A stretch of DNA of 64,000 nucleotides from Brachybacterium endophyticum (GCF_003130585.1 NZ_QFKX01000002.1:62001-126000); one strand, 5' to 3'. Positions 8,546 through 19,522 are shown, numbered from the stretch's first letter. The notes: generated from the sequence alone by a model not told the origin. Numbers and translations are program-made.

Positions 8546-10291
8546 ATGAGCACGCCGAGCAGCGTCCCGGAGCCCCCGAGGTCGCAGCAGCCCGCCGACC
8601 GGGGCTCGCGCCCACCTGCTCCGCTGACGATGCATCCCGGCAGTGCGCCCCCTCTGCAGGACCTGGACCCTCCGCGCCGACTGCCGCCCACCGACCCCGC
8701 CGCGGTGCTGCCCGAGGAATACCTGGTGGACTCCCGACGGGCGCTGCTGCGCACCCTGGTGCGTGCCTGCTGGGCGCCGGCCCTGATCCTCTGGGGGCTG
8801 TGGCTGTGCCTGGTCGTCCTCTATGTCCTGGGAGCGGCGCCCACCTACTGGGCGCTGTCCCTGCTGGCGGCCCTGGGCAGTCCCCATGCTCTGCGCCAGG
8901 CCATGGTGGTGACGGGATTCAGCAGCGGTGGGCTCCTCCTCGCCGTCATCGCGGTGCCGCTGCTGGCGACGGCGCTGTCGCTCCTCCTGCTGTCCCTCTC
9001 CGCAGCGCTCGTGGGGCGGGTGCGGCCCCGCGAGCACCTCAGCGAGACGTCCTTCCAGCGCTCGGTCGCCCAGCGCGCGGCTCTCCCGCTGATCGCCCCC
9101 GCCCACGGCACCATCGCCCTGCTGGTCCTCGCGGTGATCTGTCGGGCCCCGCTGCACTGGCGCGCGCTGAGCGCAGGGGCCCTCAGCATGCTCGCGATCG
9201 GGATCGGCCTGACCCTGCTGGCCGGTCTCGCGCTCCGCCGCTGGTACAGCGCACCCCGGGTGCTGCACTGCCCCGCCCCGGCGGCGCTCGAGACCGCCGC
9301 GATGATCGGCCCCCACGAGGAACGTCCCGGTGCGGCGCACCGGCTGCTGGCACAGGACCGTCGTCACCTCCCGCCCGCCGATGACGACCTCGGCCCGGGC
9401 GCCGGCCTGCGCGCGCTCACGGTCACCGGCCGCGCCTGGATGCGCTTCGTCGTTCCCGCGGGGCTCGCGCTCGCGTGGCTGGTCTTCGCGCTGACGGACG
9501 TCGTCGTGCTGTTCGGTCGGATCGCCGAGACCAGCGCCTGGCAGCAGTCCTCACCCTCCGCATTGCCCTGGCAGCTGCTGGCGGTCGCCGTGCCGCTGGG
9601 CGGCATCACCGTCTGCGCCCTGGCGATCGCGCCGCTGGTGGCGCTGCGGCTCGCGCGCCCTCACCGCAGGAGGGTGACGGACCAGCGCACCTACCGCTCC
9701 TGGTCGGACAGGGTGCAGGTGAACCCGTGGGAGGGGGCCGTCGCGACCTGGACGGGGACCCTGCACGCGGGGATCGCGCTGACCGCCGTCATCGTGCTGG
9801 GACTCGCGCTCGGCCTCGGCGGTGTGCTCACGGCCGTCGGCTGGGTGTGGCTCGTGCTCGACGTGCTCGTGCTGGTGCCCCTGATCGGCCTGGCGGGGAC
9901 CTGGGCGATGCGCCACCACCTGCGCTACGTGATCTACGGTCCGGCAGGGCGCTACATGCGCCGCCGCACCCCGACCGCTCTGGTCGCCCCGCTCCTGGGC
10001 ACCCGGGAGGAACGCGCGCAGGATCCCGTCGTGATCGCGGAGATCCGTCGTCGGCGCGAGGCCACGGCCTCCGAGCACGATCTGCGGCCGCTCGTCGCCG
10101 CTCCGGACGCGGGCGTGCCCGGCGTGCCCTCGGGTTCCGACGCCGGGACGGGGGCAGGGCGCCAGGCCACCGGCGACCCTCTCGCCCTGCCCGATTTCGG
10201 GGCGCAGGGCGGGCCGTCGGCAGGGTCTGCGCGACAGCGGGGCAGCGGCCATGCCGTCCCCACCTCGACCACGGAGCTGCGCGAGCCCTGA
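8546..10291 (+). CDS. Multi-spanning membrane protein of unknown function
   Basis: About 581 residues, not recognised. After a Pro-rich, hydrophilic first 60 residues there are roughly eight to ten hydrophobic segments, among them 'ALILWGLWLCLVVLYVLGA', 'LLAVIAVPLLATALSLLLL', and 'GVLTAVGWVWLVLDVLVLV', separated by short Arg-rich loops. The C-terminal 100 residues are again hydrophilic and Gly/Ala/Pro-rich. I start it at the ATG at 8546, eight bases after recR; the frame is open further upstream but only inside recR. It is probably in an operon with recR. Function not inferable from sequence. Confidence 0.75.
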   Translation: MSTPSSVPEPPRSQQPADRGSRPPAPLTMHPGSAPPLQDLDPPRRLPPTDPAAVLPEEYLVDSRRALLRTLVRACWAPALILWGLWLCLVVLYVLGAAPTYWALSLLAALGSPHALRQAMVVTGFSSGGLLLAVIAVPLLATALSLLLLSLSAALVGRVRPREHLSETSFQRSVAQRAALPLIAPAHGTIALLVLAVICRAPLHWRALSAGALSMLAIGIGLTLLAGLALRRWYSAPRVLHCPAPAALETAAMIGPHEERPGAAHRLLAQDRRHLPPADDDLGPGAGLRALTVTGRAWMRFVVPAGLALAWLVFALTDVVVLFGRIAETSAWQQSSPSALPWQLLAVAVPLGGITVCALAIAPLVALRLARPHRRRVTDQRTYRSWSDRVQVNPWEGAVATWTGTLHAGIALTAVIVLGLALGLGGVLTAVGWVWLVLDVLVLVPLIGLAGTWAMRHHLRYVIYGPAGRYMRRRTPTALVAPLLGTREERAQDPVVIAEIRRRREATASEHDLRPLVAAPDAGVPGVPSGSDAGTGAGRQATGDPLALPDFGAQGGPSAGSARQRGSGHAVPTSTTELREP

Positions 10292-10321
10292 GGCGGCCGG
10301 GCCACTTCGGCGCTGCGTGGG

Positions 10322-10333
10322 TACGCTGATCCC

Positions 10334-10336
<3 letters not shown>
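10322..10336 (+). promoter_or_regulatory. Leaderless promoter of nadE
   Basis: TACGCT at 10322-10327, six bases, then the GTG start at 10334, with no Shine-Dalgarno sequence. Confidence 0.6.
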
Positions 10337-12439
<2,103 letters not shown>

Positions 12440-12448
12440 GCAGGCGGT

Positions 12449-14872
12449 TCAGAGCTCCCAGGTGTGCTCGCCGGGCCCGACCTCGGCGACCCGCCCGTCC
12501 GGGAGGACGACGTCGGCGATAGACCCTTCGGGCACGCTCACCCGCAGAACGGCTCCGCCGGTGCCGGTCGTGCCGTCGGAGCCGTCGGCCCAGGACCAGC
12601 CCGCGTGGATCCCGCCGTGCGATGCGCTGATGTCCGCGAGGCCCGGGACCAGGGTGGGTGCGACCCGGAACCGCCGCCAGTGCGGTGAGGTGCGCTCCAG
12701 GCCGACGAGATCGCGGGCGAGGACGTCGATGCCGGCGCCCATGAAGTAGTGGGCGCGTGAACGCACCGGGTCGGTCCACATCTCCAGCAGCGTGCGGTGA
12801 CCCGACTGCCGCCAGCTCTCCCAGCTGGGCGCCGTCGGGTTCGTCGCGACCTCGAGGGCGACGTCGGGCCGCCCCGCGCGCACCAGCACGCTGCACAGAC
12901 GGGCCATGCCGAGGCATCCGGCATCGTGATGACCGCCCCGGGAACGGATGTCCTCGACAAGGTGGCCCACCACGGCGCTGACGTGGTCCGGCGGCACGAT
13001 GCCCGCATCGAGGGCGAGGATCTGCGGCGCCTGGCGGAAGCCGGGGTCCGCATCGGCCGGCGCCCGGCTCCCCCGCAGGGGACGGGAGGCGACGGTGGAG
13101 TGCTCGGCGTCGAAGAACACGCGGAGGGCCTGTTCGGCGAGGGAGTCGGCGGCGGCGCGGAAGCGATCGGCGTGGGCGCTGCGACCGCTGTCGGCCGTCA
13201 CCACCAGGGCGCGGCGCAGCAACAAGGAGGACTCCAGACGGATGTCCTCCGGGGGCGGGCCTTCCCTTCCCGGCGCGAGGTAATCGCCGAGGATCCCCTC
13301 GGCCAGCCCGTCGGCATCCAGCCGCCCGAGCTCGAAGTCCAGGTACCGCTCGACGGCCTCGCCGTGGATCGGCCAGAGGTCCAGGCCGTACTCACCCTCG
13401 AGGGCCGCGACCAGCACCGGGTACAGCGTCGTCCACTCCGGGGCGGGAGCGCACTGCCCGTCGCCGTATCCCCAGCCGGCCGAGGGCACGATCACCGGCA
13501 GGGAGCCGTCGGCCCGCTGGGCGTCGAGCATGTCGTCGAGCCAGCTGGTGAGGAATGCCCGCAGGTCGAAGCGGGTCAACAGGGCGGGGAGTGCCACCTG
13601 TGCGTCGCCGGTCCATCCGTTCTTCTCGTAGGTGGGGGTGTCGGTGAGCACCCAGTGGAGGTTCGCGCGGACCGTCGCGACGAAGGCCCGTTCGAGCCAC
13701 GAGAGCGTCGGGTCGGAGCTGTCGGTCCCGCCGACGAGGGGCACGTCGGCCCAGGCGGCCTGGGCGATCACCTCGAGGTCCGTGCCGGGCTGTGCGCCCC
13801 GCACCTCGAGATAGCGGAACCCCTTGTAGCCGTGGTGCGACTCGACCGGTCTGCCCTCGAGGGCCACGTCGTCGCGCTGGAACCTGCCGGTGGGGATGAA
13901 GGAGTTCTCGGCGATCACGGAGCCGTCGGCCGCGAGGCGCTCGCCGTGGATAACGGTGATCTCGCGGCGGACGTCGTCGAGGGGCTCCAGCCGCGTCCAT
14001 CCGGCGATCACCCGGCCCACGTCACCCACGAAGCGCCCGTCGCCGAGGGCCGTCCAGGTGGGACGGATCCTCTCCTGCACGAGGATCGGCTCGGTCATCG
14101 CCTCCCGCAGCGGCAGCCAGGAGGTCGCGACCTCGCGGGCCGCTCGCGGACGGGGGAGCACGGCCGAGAGAGCCGGATCCGGCGTGACCGCCTCGGCACT
14201 GGGCCAGGCGGCGTCCTCGAAGTCGGGGTCCCTCCAACCGTGGGGCTCGGCCGCCTCGTCCCAGGTCTCGCCCTCGTAGAGGCTGTCGAAGCGGAGCCCG
14301 CCCGTGCCGCACCGCCAGGAGCCGTCGCTCATCAGCACCTGCGTCGACCCGTCCTCGCAGGTCACGTGCAGCTCGGCGGTGAGCCGCGGGGTCGCGCGCC
14401 AGGGCGCTGTCGACCACATCCACACCTCGGGGGTGTGCAGGTCGAAGAAGCCACGCCCCATCTCCACCGCGAGCGAGACCCTGCGGGAGCCGAGGACATG
14501 CCGGCTGACGTCCCAGCTGACCGCCCGTGCCGCGACCGAGTAGTCGCAGAGCCCCGGCGCGAGGCGCTGATCATTCGCGGGAGACCCGTTCACCCAGGCC
14601 AGAGCGGTGCCGAGGCCCGAGAGATGCAGCGTGGCGCGCATCGCGGCGGAAGGGAGGTCCCAGGCGCGGCGGAAGAGCGGGGCGGAGGTCTCCGTGGATC
14701 CGGGCACCTGTGAGAGAGAGGGTGCGGTGATCCAGTCGGCCCGCCAGGACTCGGGCAGGGGGATCCGAGGACGCGGGAGGGGTGGGCGCGAGTAAGCGGC
14801 CCCCGGGATGGCGGTGTCCGGGTCGGCGGTCTCGTGCTCGGCGTGATCGGGCGAGGACAGCGGTGTCGTCAC
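12449..14872 (-). CDS. Alpha-L-rhamnosidase (GH78 family)
   Basis: A glycoside hydrolase of about 807 residues that would release terminal alpha-L-rhamnose from plant glycosides or polysaccharides. It has the family order: N-terminal beta domains ('FRRAWDLPSAAMRATLHLSGLG' region), a jelly-roll segment with 'SLYEGETWDEAAEPHGW', the (alpha/alpha)6 catalytic barrel with 'TYEKNGWTGDAQ' near residues 412-423, and a C-terminal beta domain. No signal peptide is visible, so it is probably cytoplasmic and acts on imported glycosides. I start it at the GTG at 14872, behind a -10 box; the frame stays open to 14968, but that extension does not look like protein. The gene is a single transcription unit. 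Confidence 0.88.
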   Translation of the reverse strand: MTTPLSSPDHAEHETADPDTAIPGAAYSRPPLPRPRIPLPESWRADWITAPSLSQVPGSTETSAPLFRRAWDLPSAAMRATLHLSGLGTALAWVNGSPANDQRLAPGLCDYSVAARAVSWDVSRHVLGSRRVSLAVEMGRGFFDLHTPEVWMWSTAPWRATPRLTAELHVTCEDGSTQVLMSDGSWRCGTGGLRFDSLYEGETWDEAAEPHGWRDPDFEDAAWPSAEAVTPDPALSAVLPRPRAAREVATSWLPLREAMTEPILVQERIRPTWTALGDGRFVGDVGRVIAGWTRLEPLDDVRREITVIHGERLAADGSVIAENSFIPTGRFQRDDVALEGRPVESHHGYKGFRYLEVRGAQPGTDLEVIAQAAWADVPLVGGTDSSDPTLSWLERAFVATVRANLHWVLTDTPTYEKNGWTGDAQVALPALLTRFDLRAFLTSWLDDMLDAQRADGSLPVIVPSAGWGYGDGQCAPAPEWTTLYPVLVAALEGEYGLDLWPIHGEAVERYLDFELGRLDADGLAEGILGDYLAPGREGPPPEDIRLESSLLLRRALVVTADSGRSAHADRFRAAADSLAEQALRVFFDAEHSTVASRPLRGSRAPADADPGFRQAPQILALDAGIVPPDHVSAVVGHLVEDIRSRGGHHDAGCLGMARLCSVLVRAGRPDVALEVATNPTAPSWESWRQSGHRTLLEMWTDPVRSRAHYFMGAGIDVLARDLVGLERTSPHWRRFRVAPTLVPGLADISASHGGIHAGWSWADGSDGTTGTGGAVLRVSVPEGSIADVVLPDGRVAEVGPGEHTWEL

Positions 14873-14885
14873 CTGGACGAGCGTA
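14870..14885 (-). promoter_or_regulatory. Leaderless promoter of the rhamnosidase gene
   Basis: On the minus strand TACGCT (14885-14880) is followed by seven bases and the GTG at 14872. No ribosome binding site is present. Confidence 0.5.
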
Positions 14886-15087
14886 GCCGGGGGAGAGGAC
14901 CGGGGATGGGAGGAGCGGTCGGCCCCGCGCACAGCATCTCCACAGCACGGCCATGACGCGTGCACCACGAGTCCTCGAAGAACAAGGGGCTCGTGCCCGA
15001 AGATGGACTGGTGCGCTCGTCGTCCGCCGTCGGCACGGACCCCCGGACGTCCGCCCCGCGCACCGCCCCGCCCACGGAAGAAGCCCC

Positions 15088-15753
15088 ATGGACCTGATCC
15101 ACATGCTGATGGACCCCTCCCAGCTGCTGGACCGCTTCGGTGCAGCGTTCTGGTGGGTGGCCCACGCGATCGTCTTCATCGAGTGCGGCCTGTTCTTCCC
15201 GATCCTGCCGGGCGACTCGCTGCTCTTCGCCGTCGGGATGTTCTCCCACGGCGGTGGTCTGGCGGTGCCGCTCGCGCTGTCGCTGCTGACCCTGTGCATC
15301 GCCGCGTTCGCCGGCAACGTCGTCGGCTACGAGATCGGCCGGGCACTGGGCGGGAAGCTCTACGAGCGCGACGGGCGCCTGCTCAAGCGCCGCTACTTCG
15401 ACCGCACCATCGACTTCTTCGAGCGCTACGGCCGGCGCGCCCTCGTGCTGGGACGCTTCGTCCCGGTCGTGCGCACGTTCATCACCGTCGTCGCCGGCGT
15501 GGGCAGGATGCACCGCCGGAGCTTCTACACCTGGTCCGCGATCGGTGCGGTGCTGTGGGTCCTGCTGATCACGCTGCTGGGCTACGCCCTCGGGGGCGTC
15601 ACCGTGATCCGCGAGAACCTCGAGCTCGCCGTGCTGGCGCTGGTGTTCGTCTCGGTGGTCCCCATGCTCATCGAGGGGATGCGCAAGCACGCCAAGGCGC
15701 GTCACGGCGGAGGCGACGGCAACGGCCACTCGATGGGCGACGAGCCCGCCTGA
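15088..15753 (+). CDS. DedA family membrane protein
   Basis: A 221-residue integral membrane protein of the DedA/VTT family, whose members are implicated in lipid flipping and membrane homeostasis. Typical features are the N-terminal 'FIECGLFFPILPGDSLLF' (conserved E and FxPGxxxL), the 'GNVVGYEIGRALG' segment, and the signature 'GRFVPVVRTFITVVAGVGRM' in the second half, followed by a Trp-containing helix. The C-terminus is a short His/Lys-rich tail. Start chosen at the ATG preceded by GGAAGAA; the frame is open upstream but lacks a start signal. Confidence 0.9.
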   Translation: MDLIHMLMDPSQLLDRFGAAFWWVAHAIVFIECGLFFPILPGDSLLFAVGMFSHGGGLAVPLALSLLTLCIAAFAGNVVGYEIGRALGGKLYERDGRLLKRRYFDRTIDFFERYGRRALVLGRFVPVVRTFITVVAGVGRMHRRSFYTWSAIGAVLWVLLITLLGYALGGVTVIRENLELAVLALVFVSVVPMLIEGMRKHAKARHGGGDGNGHSMGDEPA

Positions 15754-15815
15754 GGCACGAAGGGGGCGGACCCTCCACATCCTTGCGGTACCGCACCGAA
15801 TGGCTGCGTCCGCGC

Positions 15816-15842
15816 GCGATTTAAGGTACGTTAAATCGCATG
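15816..15842 (+). promoter_or_regulatory. MntR-type operator overlapping the mntH -10 box and start
   Basis: GCGATTTAA and TTAAATCGC form a perfect 9-bp inverted repeat around a 6-bp centre (GGTACG). The right half contains a -10 hexamer, TACGTT (15827-15832), and the ATG of mntH begins seven bases after it, directly behind the palindrome. A repressor bound here would cover the -10 box and transcription start. The DtxR/MntR-type regulator gene lies just downstream of mntH, so it is the likely ligand. A second palindrome, TGCGGTACCGCA, is at 15784-15795. Confidence 0.75.
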
Positions 15843-17132
15843 GCGGAGCCGATCGTCCACGAACGTTTCCGCGAGGGCCCTCCCTCGCGGAACGGCTCCG
15901 CGTCCGGAGGCGAGAGGACGCCTCGCCCGCGACGCACTCTGCGTCTTCTCGGTCCGGCCTTCGTGGCCGCCGTCGCCTACGTGGACCCCGGCAACATCGC
16001 CGCGAACATCACGGCGGGCGCGCGGCACGGATACCTGCTGCTGTGGGTCCTGGTGGTCGCGAACGCGATGGCGATGCTCGTCCAGTACCTCTCGGCCAAG
16101 CTCGGTGCGGTCACCGGGCGCACCCTGGCCGACCACCTCGGTCGATCCCTCGGTCGGCGCTCGCGCCTGCTCTTCTGGCTGCAGGCCCAGGCGATGGCGA
16201 TCGCCACCGACGTCGCCGAGGTCGTGGGCGGAGCGATCGCGCTACGGATCCTGTTCGGGCTGCCGCTCCTGGTCGGCGGCATCATCGTCGGCGTGGTCTC
16301 GATGGGCCTGCTCGCGGTCCAGTCCCGGTACGGCCAGCGGCCGTTCGAGCGCGTCGTGATCGGCCTGCTGGCCGTGATCACCATCGGGTTCCTCGCGGGG
16401 CTCTTCGTCGCCCCGCCCGACCCGGTCGCGCTGGCCGAGGGGCTCGTCCCGCGCTTCGACGGTGCCGGCACCGTCGTGCTCGCCGCGTCGATGCTCGGCG
16501 CCACCGTGATGCCCCACGCGATCTACCTGCACGCCGGGCTGGTGCGGGATCGTCACGGAACCGGCGGCGGTCCGGTGACGGTGGACCGGGTGGTGCGCGC
16601 CTCCCGCTGGGACGTCGCCCTGTCGCTGTGCGTCGCCGGCACCGTCAACATCGCGATGCTCGTCCTCGCCGCCGAGGCGCTGCCGGGCATCCCCGGCACC
16701 GACACCATCGAGGGCGCTCAGCACGCCATCGCCGCAGCGTCCGGCCCCGTGATCGGGGTGCTGTTCGGGATCGGGCTGCTCGCCTCCGGTCTCGCCTCCT
16801 CCTCGGTCGGCGCCTACGCCGGTGCGGAGATCCTCCAGAGCATGCTGCACGTGAGGATCCCGCTGGTGGTCAGCCGCGCCCTCACCCTGCTGCCCGCCCT
16901 GCTGGTGCTCGCGCTCGGTACCGAGCCCACCGCGGCCCTCGTGCTCAGCCAGGTCGTGCTCAGCCTGTGCCTGCCGTTCGCCCTGATCCCACTGGTCGCC
17001 CTGACCAGCCGCCGCGCGCTGATGGGACGCTTCGCCAATGCGCGGGTCGTCACGGTGATCGCCTGGATCGTCGTCGCGCTCATCATCGCGCTGAACCTCG
17101 CGCTCGTCCCCAGCTCCCTCGCGGGAGGCTGA
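15840..17132 (+). CDS. mntH: NRAMP-type manganese/divalent metal transporter
   Basis: Proton-coupled importer of Mn2+ (and other divalent metals) in the cytoplasmic membrane. The 430-residue length fits. The metal-binding TM1 motif is DPGN ('AYVDPGNIAANI'), and the TM6 motif is MPH ('GATVMPHAIYLHA'), the two diagnostic NRAMP signatures. About eleven hydrophobic helices are visible. The gene has no Shine-Dalgarno site and starts directly behind a palindromic operator, suggesting a leaderless, repressor-controlled transcript. mntR follows 82 bases downstream. Confidence 0.95.
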   Translation: MAEPIVHERFREGPPSRNGSASGGERTPRPRRTLRLLGPAFVAAVAYVDPGNIAANITAGARHGYLLLWVLVVANAMAMLVQYLSAKLGAVTGRTLADHLGRSLGRRSRLLFWLQAQAMAIATDVAEVVGGAIALRILFGLPLLVGGIIVGVVSMGLLAVQSRYGQRPFERVVIGLLAVITIGFLAGLFVAPPDPVALAEGLVPRFDGAGTVVLAASMLGATVMPHAIYLHAGLVRDRHGTGGGPVTVDRVVRASRWDVALSLCVAGTVNIAMLVLAAEALPGIPGTDTIEGAQHAIAAASGPVIGVLFGIGLLASGLASSSVGAYAGAEILQSMLHVRIPLVVSRALTLLPALLVLALGTEPTAALVLSQVVLSLCLPFALIPLVALTSRRALMGRFANARVVTVIAWIVVALIIALNLALVPSSLAGG

Positions 17133-17202
17133 CGGACGGGGCCGACGGCCGACGGCCCTCGGCCCTCGGCCGGCGGCCGACGGTCGGGGCCGGCCCCGGC
17201 GA

Positions 17203-17217
17203 TACGATGCCGAGGTG
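17203..17217 (+). promoter_or_regulatory. Leaderless promoter of mntR
   Basis: TACGAT at 17203-17208, six bases, GTG at 17215. The preceding 70 bases are a run of short GGCCGACGG/GGCCCTCGG repeats with no operator like the one at mntH. Confidence 0.55.
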
Positions 17218-17886
17218 AAACCCGATGAGCTCAGTCCCGTGGCCCAGGACTACCTCAAGGTGATCTGGTCGCGCACCGAATGGGGCGCCGAGCCGATGAC
17301 GACCGGGGACATCGCCCAGCGCTTCGGCACCAGCGCGGCCAACGTCACCGAGACCCTCAAGCGTCTCGACGCCCAGGGCCTCGTCACCCGCGTCCCCTAC
17401 AAGCCCGTCGAGCTCACCGACGCCGGTGCCCAGTGCGCGATCGCGATGGTCCGCCGCCACCGCCTGCTGGAGACCTACCTCGTCGAGGCTCTCGGCTACG
17501 GATGGGACGAGGTGCACGACGAGGCCGAGCGCCTCGAGCACGCCGTCTCGGACACGTTCATCACCCGGATCGACGCCGTGCTCGGCCACCCCGCGGCCGA
17601 CCCGCACGGGGACCCGATCCCCGACGCCGACCACCGGTGGGTGCACCCCGAGGACGCCACGACCCTGGCGGACGTCCCCGGGCCGGGCCGGTACCGGGTG
17701 CTCGTGGTCTCCGACGCCGACCCCGAAGTGCTGCGCGCCGCACGCGAGCACGGCCTCACCCCCGGCGTCGAGGTCGACGTCGAGAGCGGAGCCGGAGCGC
17801 GCACGCGGGTGCGCGTGCCCGGAGCTGCTGGTTCGGAGGTCGGCCGGGACCTCGCTGAGGGGATGCTCGTGCTGCCGCTCGGCTGA
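17215..17886 (+). CDS. mntR: DtxR/MntR family metal-dependent repressor
   Basis: A 223-residue metalloregulator: winged helix-turn-helix (about 1-70, 'TTGDIAQRFGTSAANVTETLKRL'), dimerisation/metal domain ('RRHRLLETYLVEALG', 'EAERLEHAVSD'), and a C-terminal SH3-like FeoA domain. In the position where iron-sensing DtxR has Met10 this protein has Asp12 (AQDYLKVIW), and where DtxR has Cys102 it has Glu (EAERLEH). These are the residues that make the MntR subgroup Mn-selective. Together with its position after mntH this supports a manganese role. The FeoA-like tail is absent from the Bacillus-type MntR but usual in actinobacteria. Confidence 0.87.
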   Translation: MKPDELSPVAQDYLKVIWSRTEWGAEPMTTGDIAQRFGTSAANVTETLKRLDAQGLVTRVPYKPVELTDAGAQCAIAMVRRHRLLETYLVEALGYGWDEVHDEAERLEHAVSDTFITRIDAVLGHPAADPHGDPIPDADHRWVHPEDATTLADVPGPGRYRVLVVSDADPEVLRAAREHGLTPGVEVDVESGAGARTRVRVPGAAGSEVGRDLAEGMLVLPLG

Positions 17887-17912
17887 GGGCGGGGCCGCCG
17901 CGCCCCGCGGCT

Positions 17913-17988
17913 CTCAGGTCGCGCCGCAGCGCTCAGGCCGGGCCGCAGTGCTCGGGCCGCGCCGCAGTTCTCAGGCCGGGCCGCAGCT
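17913..17988. repeat. Four tandem 19-bp repeats across the LacI gene end
   Basis: The unit is approximately CTCAGGYCGSGCCGCAGNN: 17913-17931, 17932-17950, 17951-17969 and 17970-17988. The stop codon of the convergent lacI-type gene lies in the fourth copy, so that protein's last residues (SCGPA) are encoded by repeat sequence. Confidence 0.8.
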
Positions 17989-19065
17989 CTGCCGCAGCAG
18001 CAGGTCCACGGGCAGCCGGAGGTCCACCGGGTCGGCGTCGGCATCGGCGAGGCGTCGTTGCAGGGTGCGCACCGCGTGGATGCCGACATCCGTCATCGGC
18101 TGGCGAACGGTGGTCAGCGTCGGCCGGGAGAGCCGCGCCTCCTCGACGCCGCCGAACCCGGCGACCACGCACTGATCGGGCACGGAGATCCCGGCCTCCT
18201 CCAGAGCGGCGAGCGCAGCCAGCGCGCTCGGGTCGTCCGCGGCGATCACCGCGGCCGGCCGGGTCTCGCGCAGGATCCGACGCGTCTCCGCCAACGCGGC
18301 CTCGGCCGTGCCGTCGGTGGGGACCAGATGGCGTTCCACGTCCCTCCCGGCGGCCCGCGCATCGGCGATCGCGGCGTGGAAGCCCTGCTCGCGATCACGG
18401 GCGTCGGCGGAGTCCGCCGGGCCGGCGAGGTAGAGGACCGGTCCCGGGGGTTTGGCCGCGAGGACGTGGCGAGTCAGTGCCTCCATCCCCCCGCTGTCGT
18501 CCACGCGCACCGAGTCGGGTGCGCCCTCGGCGCGGCCGGCGACGACCGCCAGGGGCAGGCGCCGGGCGGATCGGGCGATCAGGTCGTCGGGAACACTGCC
18601 CGCGAAGACGACCAGCCCGTCCACGCGTCCCTCGAGGTCGTGGAGCACGACGGTGCGGGCCAGGTGCTGGCCGGAGGCGATGAGCAGCGCGTACCCGGCG
18701 CTCCAGGCGCTGATCTCACAGCCGCGCACCAGCTGCTCGAAGTAGCGGTTGCGGTCGGGGTCGGCGTAGGAGCCGTCGGTGTCGTCGATGACGCCGACCT
18801 CGCTGCCGGCGGCGTGGTCCGCGTGCGCGGCCAGCGGGTCGGCGGGGCCGGGGAGCAGCAGCCCCAGCACTCCGGTGCGTCGCCCCGCGAGGCCGCGAGC
18901 GCTCGCGTTGGGCACGTATCCGAGGGCATCGATCGCCCGCTGCACGCGATCCCGCGTGCTCTCGGAGACCTTGGCCGGGCTGCGCAGCACCCGTGACACG
19001 GTCGCGATCGAGACCCCTGCGCTCGACGCGACGTCGTAGACGGTGGGTGCCTTCCTGGGTGCCAA
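17971..19065 (-). CDS. LacI family transcriptional regulator
   Basis: A 364-residue repressor with an N-terminal LacI helix-turn-helix ('TVYDVASSAGVSIATVSRVL', residues 8-27, and 'ALGYVPNASARGLAGRRT' hinge) and a periplasmic-binding-protein-like effector domain. The start is TTG, with GGAGGT six bases upstream. The central part contains an acidic insertion near 'HAAGSEVGVIDDTDGSYADPD', which is unusual for the family. No sugar operon is adjacent: a convergent mntR is on one side and divergent copper genes on the other, so its target is unknown. The gene end runs into a tandem-repeat block. Confidence 0.93.
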   Translation of the reverse strand: MAPRKAPTVYDVASSAGVSIATVSRVLRSPAKVSESTRDRVQRAIDALGYVPNASARGLAGRRTGVLGLLLPGPADPLAAHADHAAGSEVGVIDDTDGSYADPDRNRYFEQLVRGCEISAWSAGYALLIASGQHLARTVVLHDLEGRVDGLVVFAGSVPDDLIARSARRLPLAVVAGRAEGAPDSVRVDDSGGMEALTRHVLAAKPPGPVLYLAGPADSADARDREQGFHAAIADARAAGRDVERHLVPTDGTAEAALAETRRILRETRPAAVIAADDPSALAALAALEEAGISVPDQCVVAGFGGVEEARLSRPTLTTVRQPMTDVGIHAVRTLQRRLADADADPVDLRLPVDLLLRQSCGPA

Positions 19066-19222
19066 CGGGGACCTCCGGGGTGAGCGAAGGGACGGGACGG
19101 GGGAGGAGCACGGAGATGGTCCGGTCCGAGCAGATTACCGGAGGTGAGGAGGTGCTCGGGGCCCACCGATGCGGCGCGTCCCGCGGAGCCCGGTCGACGG
19201 GCTCCGCGCCGGTGTGATCCTC

Positions 19223-19250
19223 TTGCACACATACCCCCTAGGGGTATACG
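19223..19250 (+). promoter_or_regulatory. CsoR-type copper operator within the copZ promoter
   Basis: ATACCCCCTAGGGGTAT (19231-19247) matches the actinobacterial CsoR operator consensus. It sits between a -35 element TTGCAC (19223-19228) and a -10 element TATACG (19245-19250), spacing 16, so CsoR binding would block RNA polymerase. No csoR gene is visible in the window. Confidence 0.85.
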
Positions 19251-19309
19251 TTCGAGGTGCTCCGGCGGACCGCACCCCGGCCCGCCCCCACGGATCCAGG
19301 AGGAGACCG

Positions 19310-19522
19310 ATGACCACGACGACGTTCCAGGTGAGCGGGATGACCTGCGGGCACTGCGAGATGTCGGTGCGCGAGGAGGTCGGCGAGGTCCCCGGCGTCG
19401 AGGGCGTCGAGGTCAGCCACGAGACCGGGCGCCTGGTCGTCACCAGCGGGGCGCCGCTCGATCAGGCGGACGTTCTCGCCGCCGTCGAGGAGGCCGGCTA
19501 CTCGGCCCAGCCCGTCGGCTGA
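19310..19522 (+). CDS. copZ: Copper chaperone, heavy-metal-associated domain
   Basis: A 70-residue HMA-domain protein that binds Cu(I) in the cytoplasm and hands it to the CopA exporter. The metal-binding motif is GMTCGHC (residues 10-16, Cys13 and Cys16). The start ATG has AGGAGG six bases before it. The frame is open upstream, but that would run through the promoter and CsoR box. It is the first gene of a copper-induced operon with copA, 66 bases downstream. Confidence 0.95.
   Translation: MTTTTFQVSGMTCGHCEMSVREEVGEVPGVEGVEVSHETGRLVVTSGAPLDQADVLAAVEEAGYSAQPVG

Noticed and set aside
14873..14968. N-terminal extension of the rhamnosidase to the ATG at 14968
   Set aside because: The extra residues do not resemble the family and the segment contains the -10 box for the GTG at 14872.
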